A stretch of DNA of 64,000 bases from Acidimicrobiales bacterium (lineage in GTDB: Bacteria; Actinomycetota; Acidimicrobiia; Acidimicrobiales; UBA8592). The stretch spans positions 1 to 64,000 of the forward strand of contig JACERY010000007.1 in NCBI GenBank assembly GCA_013912105.1, written 5' to 3'. Made by a program: the position numbers and the translations under genes. Positions within the stretch are counted from its first letter, which is position 1. Each line of letters opens with the position of its first letter. The notes beneath the pieces were generated by a model. That model was not told where the DNA came from and searched no databases. It saw only the letters and a list, made by a program, of their open reading frames with translations. Positions 1 through 9,300 of the stretch are shown here, one piece after another.

Positions 1-1440
1 ATTGTCACTAGTTAGCAGACCAAAATCTGTATATGTGCGAGCTGTCAAGGAGTTATAGTTTCCTGTTCCGATGTGACTGTAACGAACTATTTGGTTGTTC
101 TCTTTTCGGATGACAAGGGTCATTTTTGAATGAATCTTTAGCCCGACAAGACCATAAATAACATGAGCGCCAGCCTCTTCAAGAGTCTTTGCCCATTGAA
201 TATTTGCCGCTTCGTCAAACCTAGCCTTCAACTCAATGATGACAGCAACCTGTTTCCCCTGTTCTGCAGCTCTTAAAAGGCTATCGATTATTGCACCATC
301 TCCATCAGTTCTATAAAGTGTCATTTTTATAGCTTGAACATCCGGATCCTCAGCTGCTTGGCGTATAAACTCACCAACCGTATGATCGAAGGACTCGTAC
401 GGGTGGTGGACAAGTACGTCTTTAAATCTCAGCAGCGAAAAAATGTCTGAGACTGAAGAACTTACTGAAGAAAATAAGGAAGGTTTCGCGGGATTCTCTT
501 CAAGGAAATTTCTCGGGATCGATGGAGTGTGTGGAGGGTAATGCAGATTATCTTCGTCAAGTTTAGATAATTCAAAAGATGGTTCCGGAGAAATCGGTAT
601 TGGGTTTACATAAATATCACAATCTAGAATGCCCAATTCAGTGCTTAAAGTTGCTTTGAAGTCATCTGACAGAGGTTTAGAAACCTCTAGTCGAACTACT
701 TCCCTAAATTTCATACGGCTTAATTCGTTCTCAATTGCTGTAAGAAGATCATCTGCCTGTTCCTCATCAATCTCTAAATCAGCTGATCTGGTAACTCTGA
801 ACAGAACAGTATCTATGATCTCCATGTCTGGAAATAATTCAGGTAAAGCAGACATGATAGCTTCCTCTAATAAAACAAATTTTTTAACGTTAGGTAATTG
901 AATGAGTCTGTTTAGATTCGGTGGAATTTTTATTCTTGCGAATCTCTTCACTAACAACGCTTTGTCCCTAAGCATCACTCCAATGCTTAGCGAAAGGTTT
1001 GACACATATGGAAATGGGTGCCCCGGATGGACACCTAAGGGAGTGAGAACAGACGTCACTTCTGAATGAATGTAATGCTCTACAAAAGCTGCTTCTTTAG
1101 CATCTAGTTCAGCAATGCTTACGACATCTATTCCGTGCAAAGATAATTCTTTAATAAGTTCCGAAAAGCTATCCTTTGCGACTTCAATTTGTTTGTTCAC
1201 AGCTAATTGAATGCTGGTTAACTCGTCCACATTTGCTTCTGAGCTGATTCCGTAGTTCAGTTTTGCCTTTGTTTCAGCAACGCGAATTTGAAAAAATTCA
1301 TCAAGGTTACTGTTCCAGATCCCAAGGAACTTGAATCGCTCCAAAAGCGGAATATCGCCCTGTTGTGTTAAAGACAGTACGCGATCATTAAAATCTAACC
1401 AAGATAACTCGCGATTCTTAAATCCAGACTTCTGAGACAT
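1..1440 (-). CDS. ppk1: Polyphosphate kinase 1, N-terminal part (runs off the window edge)
   Basis: My own reverse-strand translation begins MSQKSGFKNRELSWLDFNDRVLSLTQQGDIPLLERFKFLGIWNSNLDEFFQIRV and includes HSKMTLVIRKE and YSHIGTGNYN, all typical of PPK1. ATG at 1438-1440. Not in the supplied ORF track because it is open at the edge. Confidence 0.96.
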   Translation of the reverse strand, partial: MSQKSGFKNRELSWLDFNDRVLSLTQQGDIPLLERFKFLGIWNSNLDEFFQIRVAETKAKLNYGISSEANVDELTSIQLAVNKQIEVAKDSFSELIKELSLHGIDVVSIAELDAKEAAFVEHYIHSEVTSVLTPLGVHPGHPFPYVSNLSLSIGVMLRDKALLVKRFARIKIPPNLNRLIQLPNVKKFVLLEEAIMSALPELFPDMEIIDTVLFRVTRSADLEIDEEQADDLLTAIENELSRMKFREVVRLEVSKPLSDDFKATLSTELGILDCDIYVNPIPISPEPSFELSKLDEDNLHYPPHTPSIPRNFLEENPAKPSLFSSVSSSVSDIFSLLRFKDVLVHHPYESFDHTVGEFIRQAAEDPDVQAIKMTLYRTDGDGAIIDSLLRAAEQGKQVAVIIELKARFDEAANIQWAKTLEEAGAHVIYGLVGLKIHSKMTLVIRKENNQIVRYSHIGTGNYNSLTARTYTDFGLLTSDN

Positions 1441-1728
1441 TTAGACAGGATTTCCCTCTTCCTCTTCATACCCTAAGTCCCATTCAATAAGAATATTCTC
1501 TCGTTCAGCATCACGGTTAACACGTTCTCTGTTTCGACGAAACTGTGGGTCATGTGGGGGAAGAAGAACAAGCCGGGCTTGAACTCTGGTTCGAAAACCA
1601 TCAACCATTTCTTTATCGCCAAAATCGGATCGCATATCCCAATGCGGAGCTACCGGACCCATGTAAACCATCTTTACATGTCCCTTAGGTGGTTCGTTCT
1701 CAATGTCAGTCATGTGAATATTCCTCAA
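1441..1728 (-). CDS. Small hypothetical protein immediately upstream of ppk1
   Basis: 95-aa ORF abutting ppk1 on the same strand. An internal Met (MTDIENEPPKGHVKMVYMGPVAPHW...) may be the true start. Confidence 0.65.
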   Translation of the reverse strand: MRNIHMTDIENEPPKGHVKMVYMGPVAPHWDMRSDFGDKEMVDGFRTRVQARLVLLPPHDPQFRRNRERVNRDAERENILIEWDLGYEEEEGNPV

Positions 1729-1822
1729 TTCGTATGATCAGTGATTGTATCCAAGGAAAAAAATTTTTGTTCATGGGAACTTTTTCGTATTTTCTTTCGT
1801 CAGGTAAGTATTGGAGGTTTTT

Positions 1823-2077
1823 ATGGAAACTATATGGATGGCACGTGGCAATTGCAGCAACAAACCACCAGAAATTTTTTTCCCTAGTGACGGTGCTGGG
1901 GTAGAAAAAGCTAAAAGTATATGTGTAACTTGCCCTGTAAAAGAAATGTGTTTAGAGCATGCTCTTTCACATCGTATTGATCATGGAGTGTGGGGTGGTT
2001 GTTCAGAACGTCAACGACGACGAATTCGTAAAGAACGGCGACAAAATAAGCTTGTTACATTAGGAAAGCGAGAATAG
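1823..2077 (+). CDS. WhiB-family Fe-S transcriptional regulator
   Basis: METIWMARGNCSNKPPEIFFP...AKSICVTCPVKEMCLEHAL...GVWGGCSERQRRRIRKERR: four-Cys WhiB layout and G(V/I)WGG turn. GGAGG lies just upstream of ATG 1823. Confidence 0.95.
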   Translation: METIWMARGNCSNKPPEIFFPSDGAGVEKAKSICVTCPVKEMCLEHALSHRIDHGVWGGCSERQRRRIRKERRQNKLVTLGKRE

Positions 2078-2093
2078 GTCACTATTTAGTGAC
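2078..2093. terminator. Small hairpin between the two convergent whiB genes
   Basis: GTCACT-ATTT-AGTGAC perfect 6-bp arms. No strong T tract, so terminator function is uncertain. Confidence 0.4.
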
Positions 2094-2098
2094 TGCGA

Positions 2099-2389
2099 CT
2101 ATCCGATCGCTTTTGTTTCTGCCACAACTGTAATTGCTGCTTGACGGTCTAAGGCACGCTGTCTTCGGATGCGGCGTCTTTCGCGTTCGCTCATACCGCC
2201 CCAGATTCCAAATTTTTCACTATTTTGTAAAGCATATTCAAGGCAATCTTCCCGGACTACGCAACCGCGACAAACCTCTTTAGCTTCGCGTGTGGAAGCT
2301 CCTCGTTCTGGGAAAAATAGGTCTGGATCAACACCAAGGCAGTTAGCAAAATCCTGCCATCCCTCAGTAATCGAATTTTCTTCGATCAC
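2099..2389 (-). CDS. WhiB-family Fe-S transcriptional regulator
   Basis: WQDFANCLGVDPDLFFPERGASTREAKEVCRGCVVREDCLEYALQNSEKFGIWGGMSERERRRIRRQR: canonical WhiB. Confidence 0.96.
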   Translation of the reverse strand: MIEENSITEGWQDFANCLGVDPDLFFPERGASTREAKEVCRGCVVREDCLEYALQNSEKFGIWGGMSERERRRIRRQRALDRQAAITVVAETKAIG

Positions 2390-2581
2390 AATTGACCCTC
2401 CAAATTTCCAAACAAATCAGTCAACACGACAACTTGGCGCGATGAACAAGCCCAAAATTCAAGCTTGTAATTACATTAGTGTCATTTAAGCAGGTCAGGG
2501 GTCAAAACAGCAAATTCTTTTGATAAAAGATAATTTTTTTATAAAAAGTCACAAATAAGTATTTATTAATACCATCGGCTT

Positions 2582-4612
2582 TTAACGAGACTTCGTAAGT
2601 CTTCTTCTATGTTCAACAAAATCAACGAGAAGATAGTCGCCAAGATTATCGCTATTTGTAAAAAAGGCTCGTCCGCCATTCATTTCAGTAATTTTTTCAA
2701 TAAATTGACTTAGTGCTGGTTCTGGATCGAGCATAAATGTGTTGATACGTATTCCCTCTCGAGTGCATGCCATAACTTCGGAAAGTGTCTGATCTATTGT
2801 GTACTGAGATGGTGGGTAGTCAAAATACGGATTTCCTGACCGATCAATGTGAGCGGTTGGCTCCCCGTCAGTCACCATAATAATTTGCTTTGTTCCAGAT
2901 TGTTTGGAGAGCATCTGACGGCTCAGCATAAGTGAATGATGCATGTTAGTTCCTTGCATGTATCCAGTTGTAACTTCAGGTAATTCATGTGCTTCTATTT
3001 CTCTGGCGTAAAGGTGAAACCCAACTATTCCTAAGTAATCACGCGGATACTGCATACTGATCAGGGACTGTAATGCCATCGCTACTTTTTTTGCTGGCAA
3101 TAATCGACCTGTCCACGCCATCGAGTTAGATAAGTCCAGCATTAAAACTGTGCTCGACCGGACAAGACTTTCTGTACGTTCTATTTCAAAATCTTCAGAA
3201 GTGAGTTCGACTGGAGTTCCGCCACCAGTTCGCTTAATCGCATTTCTCACTGTTTTCTGAATATCTAAATTAAATGGATCCCCAAATTCATAGGATTTCG
3301 TCGAGAAGTCTCTTTCATGCCCTATCCCTTCATGTTGAAGATCATGAGTTCCCATACGGTCTTTATCAAGCTTTCTAAAAAGATCAGTTAATGCTTGCTG
3401 ACCAATTTTACGCATCGCCCTAGGAGTGAGTTCATATTGACCGTCTTTACTTTCAACGTAACCAGCTTCTTCTAGTTGCTTCGCAACTTCAGCCAACTGT
3501 TCCAAACTGTTAGCTGCATCGTTCCCTAGAAGCTCACGTACTCGTTCAATATCAATTTCAGCGAGTGAAGCAGGGTTATTCATTGAGGAAAGCATTCTTT
3601 CTAACGCATCTAAGTCACCTAATTCTTCAAAGACACCCTGGCCGTCTTGCATTGACATAGGTTCATCACCAGAAAATTCATACGATTGTTCCCAGCCAAG
3701 TTCAGGGAATGCTTCTTGAAGATTTTGGGTAAGTTGATCCATCTGCCACTGTAGATCCATATCTTCAAGAAGTTGATCCGACAAATCTTGCAGTTGTTGT
3801 TGCTGCTCTGGTGTCATTGAATTCATCATTGCTTGTGCTGCAGCCATCCGCTGAGCCATTACTTCTAAAAGCTCATCAAGCGTTGAAGGATTCTCTGGAA
3901 AGAAATCTCCAAACTCTTCCATGAACGAATCGAAATCGGGCTCTTCACCATTTGCGCGTTCTTCAAGCATTTCATTTAACGCTGCCATCATGTCTTTTAA
4001 ACGTCCAAGATCTTCAGTTTCCATATTTTGCATTTCATCGGAAAGTTGATCTAAGTAACGTTGCATAAGTTGTTCACGGAGCTTTTCCATAAGATCTTCG
4101 AATTGTTCGCGAGCTTCGGTTGACGTAAATTCATATTTTTGCAATTCACGTACTTTGCTAGCTAGATCTTGAGGAATCATATCTAGTTGAAGATTCCGTT
4201 CAGAAACAGTCTCTTTCGTTATCTGCTCTCTACGTTCATCGCCAGATTCACGGGCTTGTTCCATCAAGTCATCTAGTGAACTTTTTTCTGTATCGACAAC
4301 TGATTGGAGTTCTTCAGAAACTTCATCATATATTCCGCCTAGATCATAATTCTCCAAGCGTTCCTCTCGTTCTTGACGCAAACGGTCAAGCATTTCACGG
4401 AAGCCCTGAACTCTTTCCCCATCCATGTCGAATCCTGATTGCATGAGGCGACGAAGCGCTGAATTAATATCACCGTCGTACATAAGGTCGTCACCAATTT
4501 CTGACATGATGTCATCCGCTGATATGTCAAACCCGGTTTGCGTCCCGTCCCAAGCCGAATACGCATAATACATATTCTTACGTTTTCTTTTCCGCCACTT
4601 GCCCAGCACCAT
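2582..4612 (-). CDS. von Willebrand factor A (VWA) domain protein, ChlD/CoxE-like
   Basis: C-terminal MIDAS-type motif TVLMLDLSNSMAWTG and MVTDGEPTAHI. Long acidic, Gln-rich helical N-terminal region. Confidence 0.85.
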   Translation of the reverse strand: MVLGKWRKRKRKNMYYAYSAWDGTQTGFDISADDIMSEIGDDLMYDGDINSALRRLMQSGFDMDGERVQGFREMLDRLRQEREERLENYDLGGIYDEVSEELQSVVDTEKSSLDDLMEQARESGDERREQITKETVSERNLQLDMIPQDLASKVRELQKYEFTSTEAREQFEDLMEKLREQLMQRYLDQLSDEMQNMETEDLGRLKDMMAALNEMLEERANGEEPDFDSFMEEFGDFFPENPSTLDELLEVMAQRMAAAQAMMNSMTPEQQQQLQDLSDQLLEDMDLQWQMDQLTQNLQEAFPELGWEQSYEFSGDEPMSMQDGQGVFEELGDLDALERMLSSMNNPASLAEIDIERVRELLGNDAANSLEQLAEVAKQLEEAGYVESKDGQYELTPRAMRKIGQQALTDLFRKLDKDRMGTHDLQHEGIGHERDFSTKSYEFGDPFNLDIQKTVRNAIKRTGGGTPVELTSEDFEIERTESLVRSSTVLMLDLSNSMAWTGRLLPAKKVAMALQSLISMQYPRDYLGIVGFHLYAREIEAHELPEVTTGYMQGTNMHHSLMLSRQMLSKQSGTKQIIMVTDGEPTAHIDRSGNPYFDYPPSQYTIDQTLSEVMACTREGIRINTFMLDPEPALSQFIEKITEMNGGRAFFTNSDNLGDYLLVDFVEHRRRLTKSR

Positions 4613-4719
4613 GATGAGACAGTACCAGTCTCACAGAGTTCTGCCCATATCTAAACTGAAACGCTTCAGTCATAAGTATTAGTTAGAACGTTTGGGGAAG
4701 CTGCTGTAGAGTCAAATCC

Positions 4720-5481
4720 ATGATTGTTGAATATGAAAAACGTGAAAATGTAGCAATCATCACTTTGAATAGACCTGAAGCTAGAAATGCTGTTTCAGGT
4801 GAACTTGCTCAAGCACTTGAAGCTGCTGTTGACCAACTTGAAAGTGATGACGATATTTGGGTAGGAATATTGGCAGGGAATGGTCCAGTATTTTGCGCAG
4901 GAGCCGACTTAAAAGCGGTAGCATCGGGTGCTGCGAATCTTGGAACAAAACGAGGGGGATTCGGAGGTTTCGTAGTTTTGGAACGAACCAAGCCAATCAT
5001 TGCAGCTGTTGAAGGGCCTGCAGTAGCTGGAGGATGCGAACTCGTCCTAGCTTGCGACATGGTTGTTGCATCACATCAGGCTTCATTTGGACTCCCTGAG
5101 GTTAAAAGGTCTTTAGTAGCAATGGCTGGCGGAACAACTCGCCTACCTAAACGCCTTCCTCCTAATATTGCAATGGAGATGGCGTTAACAGGGGACACCA
5201 TTGAGGCCGCCCGAGCTTACCAACATGGACTCGTTAATATCTTATGTGAATCCGGTGAAGCGGTAGACGAAGCTATTGCCCTTGCTAAGAGAATCAATGC
5301 CAACGCTCCTCTCGCAGTTCGCGCAACGCGAAAAGCTGTGCTTGAAGGAGGGGTCGTCGAAGATAATGAAGGGATACGATTGGCTATCGATTTTTTCCAA
5401 CCCGTAGCTGTGAGTGAAGATGCGAAAGAAGGACCAAAAGCTTTTGTTGAAAAACGATCACCGAAATGGAAAGCACGCTGA
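4720..5481 (+). CDS. Enoyl-CoA hydratase/isomerase family (crotonase) protein
   Basis: VAIITLNRPEARNAVSGEL, GNGPVFCAGADLKAV, AAVEGPAVAGGCELVLACDMVVAS: crotonase oxyanion-hole motifs. Confidence 0.94.
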   Translation: MIVEYEKRENVAIITLNRPEARNAVSGELAQALEAAVDQLESDDDIWVGILAGNGPVFCAGADLKAVASGAANLGTKRGGFGGFVVLERTKPIIAAVEGPAVAGGCELVLACDMVVASHQASFGLPEVKRSLVAMAGGTTRLPKRLPPNIAMEMALTGDTIEAARAYQHGLVNILCESGEAVDEAIALAKRINANAPLAVRATRKAVLEGGVVEDNEGIRLAIDFFQPVAVSEDAKEGPKAFVEKRSPKWKAR

Positions 5482-6122
5482 TTAACTTAGACACTGACCA
5501 TGAACTAGTTTTTGAAGCAAATCTTCGACAGCAAATCCAAGAGAATTTAGATTTGCATCCATGGATACCTGCAAAAAATGAGACGCTTCGGAAAGCGTCA
5601 GTCGGGATAATTATTGTTCCAACTGGAGAAGGTAAAGCAGGATTTATTTTAACTCGTCGAAGCCAAGGGTTGCGAAATCATAGTTATCAATACGCTCTAC
5701 CTGGCGGCAGAATTGACCCTGGTGAAACACGCGAAGAAACAGTACTACGCGAAATACATGAAGAAATAGGCATTGCAGCAGAAGAGCATGAAATTCTTGG
5801 ATGCTTGGACGAATACGAAACTCGTTCAGGATTTTCTATCACACCTATAGTTCTATGGGTTGAAGATCTTTCAGCTATGACACCGGAACCTAATGAAGTT
5901 GATGAAATATTTCTTATTGACCTTGTAGAACTTTTTCGCGCTGACAGCCCGAGATGGGTTGACATAGCAGAAAGCAGCAAACAAGTACTTCAGTTGCCTA
6001 TACGAAATAGTTTAATTCACGCTCCAACGGCAGCTCTACTGTACCAATTTCGAGAAGTTGGGATTCTTGGAAACCTTATGCGTACAGATGATATTGAAGA
6101 GCCTGTGTGGGCTTGGAAGTAA
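5466..6122 (+). CDS. NUDIX hydrolase (CoA pyrophosphatase-like)
   Basis: Nudix box GGRIDPGETREETVLREIHEEIGI; preceding SQGLRNHSYQYALPGG is like CoA pyrophosphatases. Confidence 0.93.
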   Translation: MESTLINLDTDHELVFEANLRQQIQENLDLHPWIPAKNETLRKASVGIIIVPTGEGKAGFILTRRSQGLRNHSYQYALPGGRIDPGETREETVLREIHEEIGIAAEEHEILGCLDEYETRSGFSITPIVLWVEDLSAMTPEPNEVDEIFLIDLVELFRADSPRWVDIAESSKQVLQLPIRNSLIHAPTAALLYQFREVGILGNLMRTDDIEEPVWAWK

Positions 6123-6235
6123 AAAATGTTCATATATCACTGAATTTCTATGTAAAAGTTGTGGAATCATGGCAAATACGGCAGGAAACCGCTATGTTTA
6201 CCATGTGTGTCATCTGGCACATTAAATGACTTTCT

Positions 6236-6258
6236 TGCACTAATAACGTGTTAGTGCA
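6236..6258. promoter_or_regulatory. Perfect 8-bp inverted repeat just upstream of the surface-protein gene
   Basis: TGCACTAA-TAACGTG-TTAGTGCA, arms 6236-6243 and 6251-6258. Confidence 0.5.
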
Positions 6259-6280
6259 CAATTTGAGAGGGAAATTTTTC

Positions 6281-6796
6281 ATGAAAAAAGTTAAAATACT
6301 TCTAGCAGCCTTGGGTGTGGCGTTAATGGCTATGTTTGCATTAGCTCCAGCAGCTCAAGCGCAAACACTTGCTAGCGTAACTGCTGACCCACTTTTCGTG
6401 GCAGCAGGCGGTGAACAAACATTCACAATGACCGGATCTGGCTGGCCAGCAAATGGCACAGTCGCACTCGTTCCATGTGAAGGTGCAACAACCTATGAGG
6501 AAGCTGCAGCAGGCGGAGCAGATGCCTGTGACATTAGCAACTTAACAATTGTTAATGCTGACGCAGACGGTAACTTCTCAGCTGAATGGACTTATAACAT
6601 TCCAGCTGGTGGTATGTGTATCGGTGGAGGAACCTTGGATCAATCATATGTCGGCACATTCTGTGTTGGCGTTGGAGCTCCAGTTCTTCCTAACTCAGGA
6701 TCGGAATCAACTATGATTGCGGTTATTGGTGCAGCTGTTCTTGCCGGTGGTGCGATGATTGTGCTCAGCACACGTCGTCGTTCATTCGTCAGCTAG
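6281..6796 (+). CDS. Secreted, LPxTG-like (LPNSG) anchored protein with a neocarzinostatin-like domain
   Basis: Signal peptide MKKVKILLAALGVALMAMFALAPAAQAQ; C-terminal LPNSG + hydrophobic stretch + RRR. The central part (TMTGSGWPANGTVALVPCEG...CDISNLTIVNADADGNFSAEWTY) resembles the neocarzinostatin beta-sandwich pattern. Confidence 0.75.
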   Translation: MKKVKILLAALGVALMAMFALAPAAQAQTLASVTADPLFVAAGGEQTFTMTGSGWPANGTVALVPCEGATTYEEAAAGGADACDISNLTIVNADADGNFSAEWTYNIPAGGMCIGGGTLDQSYVGTFCVGVGAPVLPNSGSESTMIAVIGAAVLAGGAMIVLSTRRRSFVS

Positions 6797-6833
6797 AACT
6801 GACTCCAGTTTTTACTGGACTAAAGAACTCTTT

Positions 6834-6868
6834 GAGCCGGGCCTTCGGGTCCGGCTCTTTGATTTTTT
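6834..6868 (+). terminator. Intrinsic terminator of the LPNSG protein gene
   Basis: GAGCCGG-GCC-TTCG-GGT-CCGGCTC followed by TTTGATTTTTT. Confidence 0.92.
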
Positions 6869-7496
6869 AATTGCCGGTCCAAATAGAAACTATTTCTTCT
6901 GTCGTTGTCAGAGTTGCAAGTAAAGAAATAGTTCCTTGCATTATCGACTCACCGTACGAAATGGGAACTCCAGCTACAGCATCAGTTGGGACAACAACCT
7001 GATAGCCAAGATCAACTGCTGAAAGAACTAAGCCAAGAATTCCAATGTTGATTGATACACCGATAGGTATAACTGTCTTCGCTCCAAGATTACGAATGAT
7101 TTGATCTAGTGATGTTGATGTGAACGGCGTTAATCCATGGAGTCGAGGAACAACAATATCTCTCGACTTAGGGCCAAAGGAAGAAACTAGTTCAGCTCCT
7201 TCAGTGCCTTCTATTATTCCTTCGTTATTTTCATTCATTTTCTTTGACGCTGCGAGCATCCGGCAATTAGCTATTGAGCCCGCATAGTCAGAACGGTTGA
7301 TAGCAGTTGCATGTATAACTTGCACTCCCGTATTTCGTGCCGTGCTGCAAAGTTTTGGCCCATTCGTTAAAAGTCCAACTTCCATTGCAGATGATTTCAA
7401 TTCTTGAAAATCTGAAAGGTCTCCAACGATTCCCTTTTGCACTTCCATCGTCACCAATACGGTAGTCGAGGGATCTATAAGATCTTTTAGATCCAT
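6867..7496 (-). CDS. Isochorismatase-like cysteine hydrolase family protein
   Basis: Rossmann-like isochorismatase fold pattern: STTVLVTMEVQKGIVGD..., VIHATAINRSDYAGSIANCRML, AKTVIPIGVSINIGILGLVLSAVDLGYQVVVPTDAVAG. The usual VAT(xx)C catalytic region reads VSINIG, so activity is uncertain. Confidence 0.75.
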   Translation of the reverse strand: MDLKDLIDPSTTVLVTMEVQKGIVGDLSDFQELKSSAMEVGLLTNGPKLCSTARNTGVQVIHATAINRSDYAGSIANCRMLAASKKMNENNEGIIEGTEGAELVSSFGPKSRDIVVPRLHGLTPFTSTSLDQIIRNLGAKTVIPIGVSINIGILGLVLSAVDLGYQVVVPTDAVAGVPISYGESIMQGTISLLATLTTTEEIVSIWTGN

Positions 7497-7665
7497 GTGT
7501 TTCTCCTAACAACGCAGAACTTTCTACCCTTTGAGCTTCCCACATTTACGCATCGTTTGCAGCACCTTCTTCAAGCGTTCAAAAAAAATAGAAGCATCCA
7601 CCACTAAGTATGATTTAACGGCAAAAGTAGGCACGTTCGTCACCTGGGAAACTGCCACCGCTTTA

Positions 7666-7693
7666 GGGGGTGGGCTTATTTAAGCCCACCCCC
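7666..7693. terminator. Perfect 13-bp GC-rich hairpin downstream of the thiolase-like gene
   Basis: GGGGGTGGGCTTA-TT-TAAGCCCACCCCC; no obvious T tract on either strand. Confidence 0.6.
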
Positions 7694-7701
7694 ACCGTTC
7701 T

Positions 7702-9186
7702 TTACTGCGTTTCTATTTCAAAAGACCCGCTACTATCCACGTCAATTACCCCTCCAATGTGGCTGTCTTGAGAAAAAGCTTGGGTGGTTTCAGGGTCCAA
7801 CGTTGTGACGACTCTTCGGTAATGGTCATCAGACTCGGCTATAACAAAGGCTTTGGGGCCCTGGCTAGTATGCGCAATTGTTGATGAAATAATCCTTAAA
7901 CGACCATTGATATCTGGTTTAATATCAACTGTTTTCATTGCCCTTTTCACTGCAGTTGATACATCTTCATGAAAGAAATCCGATGTATCTGATTTAGCGG
8001 ACAAGGCAAAGAGTCCTTGCTTAGTAAGCATTCCAGAAATTGACGTAACGAGACCATCAGTCTCCTGATCACGTATCTTCTTAGCGACACAAGATATTCC
8101 TTGGATTGTAAAATTATTAAATGGGCCTCCAGCAAAAGTCATTCCACCAGTAACACTTAAGTCATGATTATAAAGTCCGAGATGTTCTGATTGAAGGCGA
8201 ACTGCGATTGGGAAGCAACTATACAACTCAACTATTTCCCTATCTGATGCTGCCTTCCCAGTTAATGATTTGAGCTTCTCATTGATAAAGCGCATCGCTA
8301 TACATGAAGATAAATCTTGCCGCTCTGTCAGTGGCGTAACGTTATTTGATTCAATTATCGCCTTTGGATACACCCATGAATGTCCACTAGAACCGAAAGC
8401 TTTTGCTGTTTCTTCTGTGGTGATTATTAGCGCTGCGGATTGATTCACATTCCACTGTGTTATGTGATTGACGCAATATGGGTCAGCGATAGGTCTTCCC
8501 CAGCCTTGTTCATCTAGGTACTGGCATGCATTTTTCCTCCACGGCGCATTTGCCGCTTCAGATATCTTCGCCATCTCTTTCCATTCCTCATTTATAAGAT
8601 CTATTAGTTGTCCCCGCGTGAGATTATTTTCATGTGCGTATGCGTTTTCAATGAGTGCATATTGATCAGCAGCTCGAATGAGACCTGTATCAATTTCATG
8701 GCGAGAAATAACTAGTTCTTCAGCTCTTACCCATTCAGGTAATACATTCGCAGTAGTTACGTCGCTTGCTGTGCTGGTGGGAATAGCGCCATGAAGTCTT
8801 TTGTCTAATTCTTTTGTTTCTCCTCCAACGATAATCGTGCATTCTGAACGTGCTTCGGCGACATCCTGAATAGCTCTTTTGACCAAGGAACTTTGTAGGA
8901 CCCCAAGATCAAAAAGAACATTTTTTGCTTCTATACCAAATGCTGAAGCGATTGAAGATCCAGGATTATCTATGTTCCAAGTACCTTTCGGTATAAAGAT
9001 CTGGTCAGCCTTGCGCAGAAGTTTTCGGCTACCTGCATCATCAGCCGCATCTTCAACAGCTCTGCACATAAGATCGATGGTACTAATTGGTTCCTGCCCG
9101 GATTCCCATGTGATATTCCCCGTTCCTGCAATTACTATTCTTGAGGCAGGTTTAGTTCTCACACCACTCTTCTTTCTATATAGCAA
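7702..9186 (-). CDS. Thiolase-like / acetyl-CoA acetyltransferase family protein
   Basis: ASRIVIAGTGNITWESGQEPISTIDLMCRAVEDAADDAG, EIVELYSCFPIAVRLQSEHLG, TGGMTFAGGPFNNF: thiolase-superfamily pattern. Confidence 0.83.
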   Translation of the reverse strand: MLYRKKSGVRTKPASRIVIAGTGNITWESGQEPISTIDLMCRAVEDAADDAGSRKLLRKADQIFIPKGTWNIDNPGSSIASAFGIEAKNVLFDLGVLQSSLVKRAIQDVAEARSECTIIVGGETKELDKRLHGAIPTSTASDVTTANVLPEWVRAEELVISRHEIDTGLIRAADQYALIENAYAHENNLTRGQLIDLINEEWKEMAKISEAANAPWRKNACQYLDEQGWGRPIADPYCVNHITQWNVNQSAALIITTEETAKAFGSSGHSWVYPKAIIESNNVTPLTERQDLSSCIAMRFINEKLKSLTGKAASDREIVELYSCFPIAVRLQSEHLGLYNHDLSVTGGMTFAGGPFNNFTIQGISCVAKKIRDQETDGLVTSISGMLTKQGLFALSAKSDTSDFFHEDVSTAVKRAMKTVDIKPDINGRLRIISSTIAHTSQGPKAFVIAESDDHYRRVVTTLDPETTQAFSQDSHIGGVIDVDSSGSFEIETQ

Positions 9187-9300
9187 CGCTTAGGTTGATG
9201 TTTGGAAGATCTTAGTTGCGTTGAATACTTGTTTGTCCTTAATGAGAATAACTTCTATTTCAGTTCCTTGTTTGACGTTATTTTGTGTAAGGCTCATCCA

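Noticed and set aside
629-901. 90-aa plus-strand ORF
   Set aside because: Antisense to ppk1, which is clearly coding on the minus strand.
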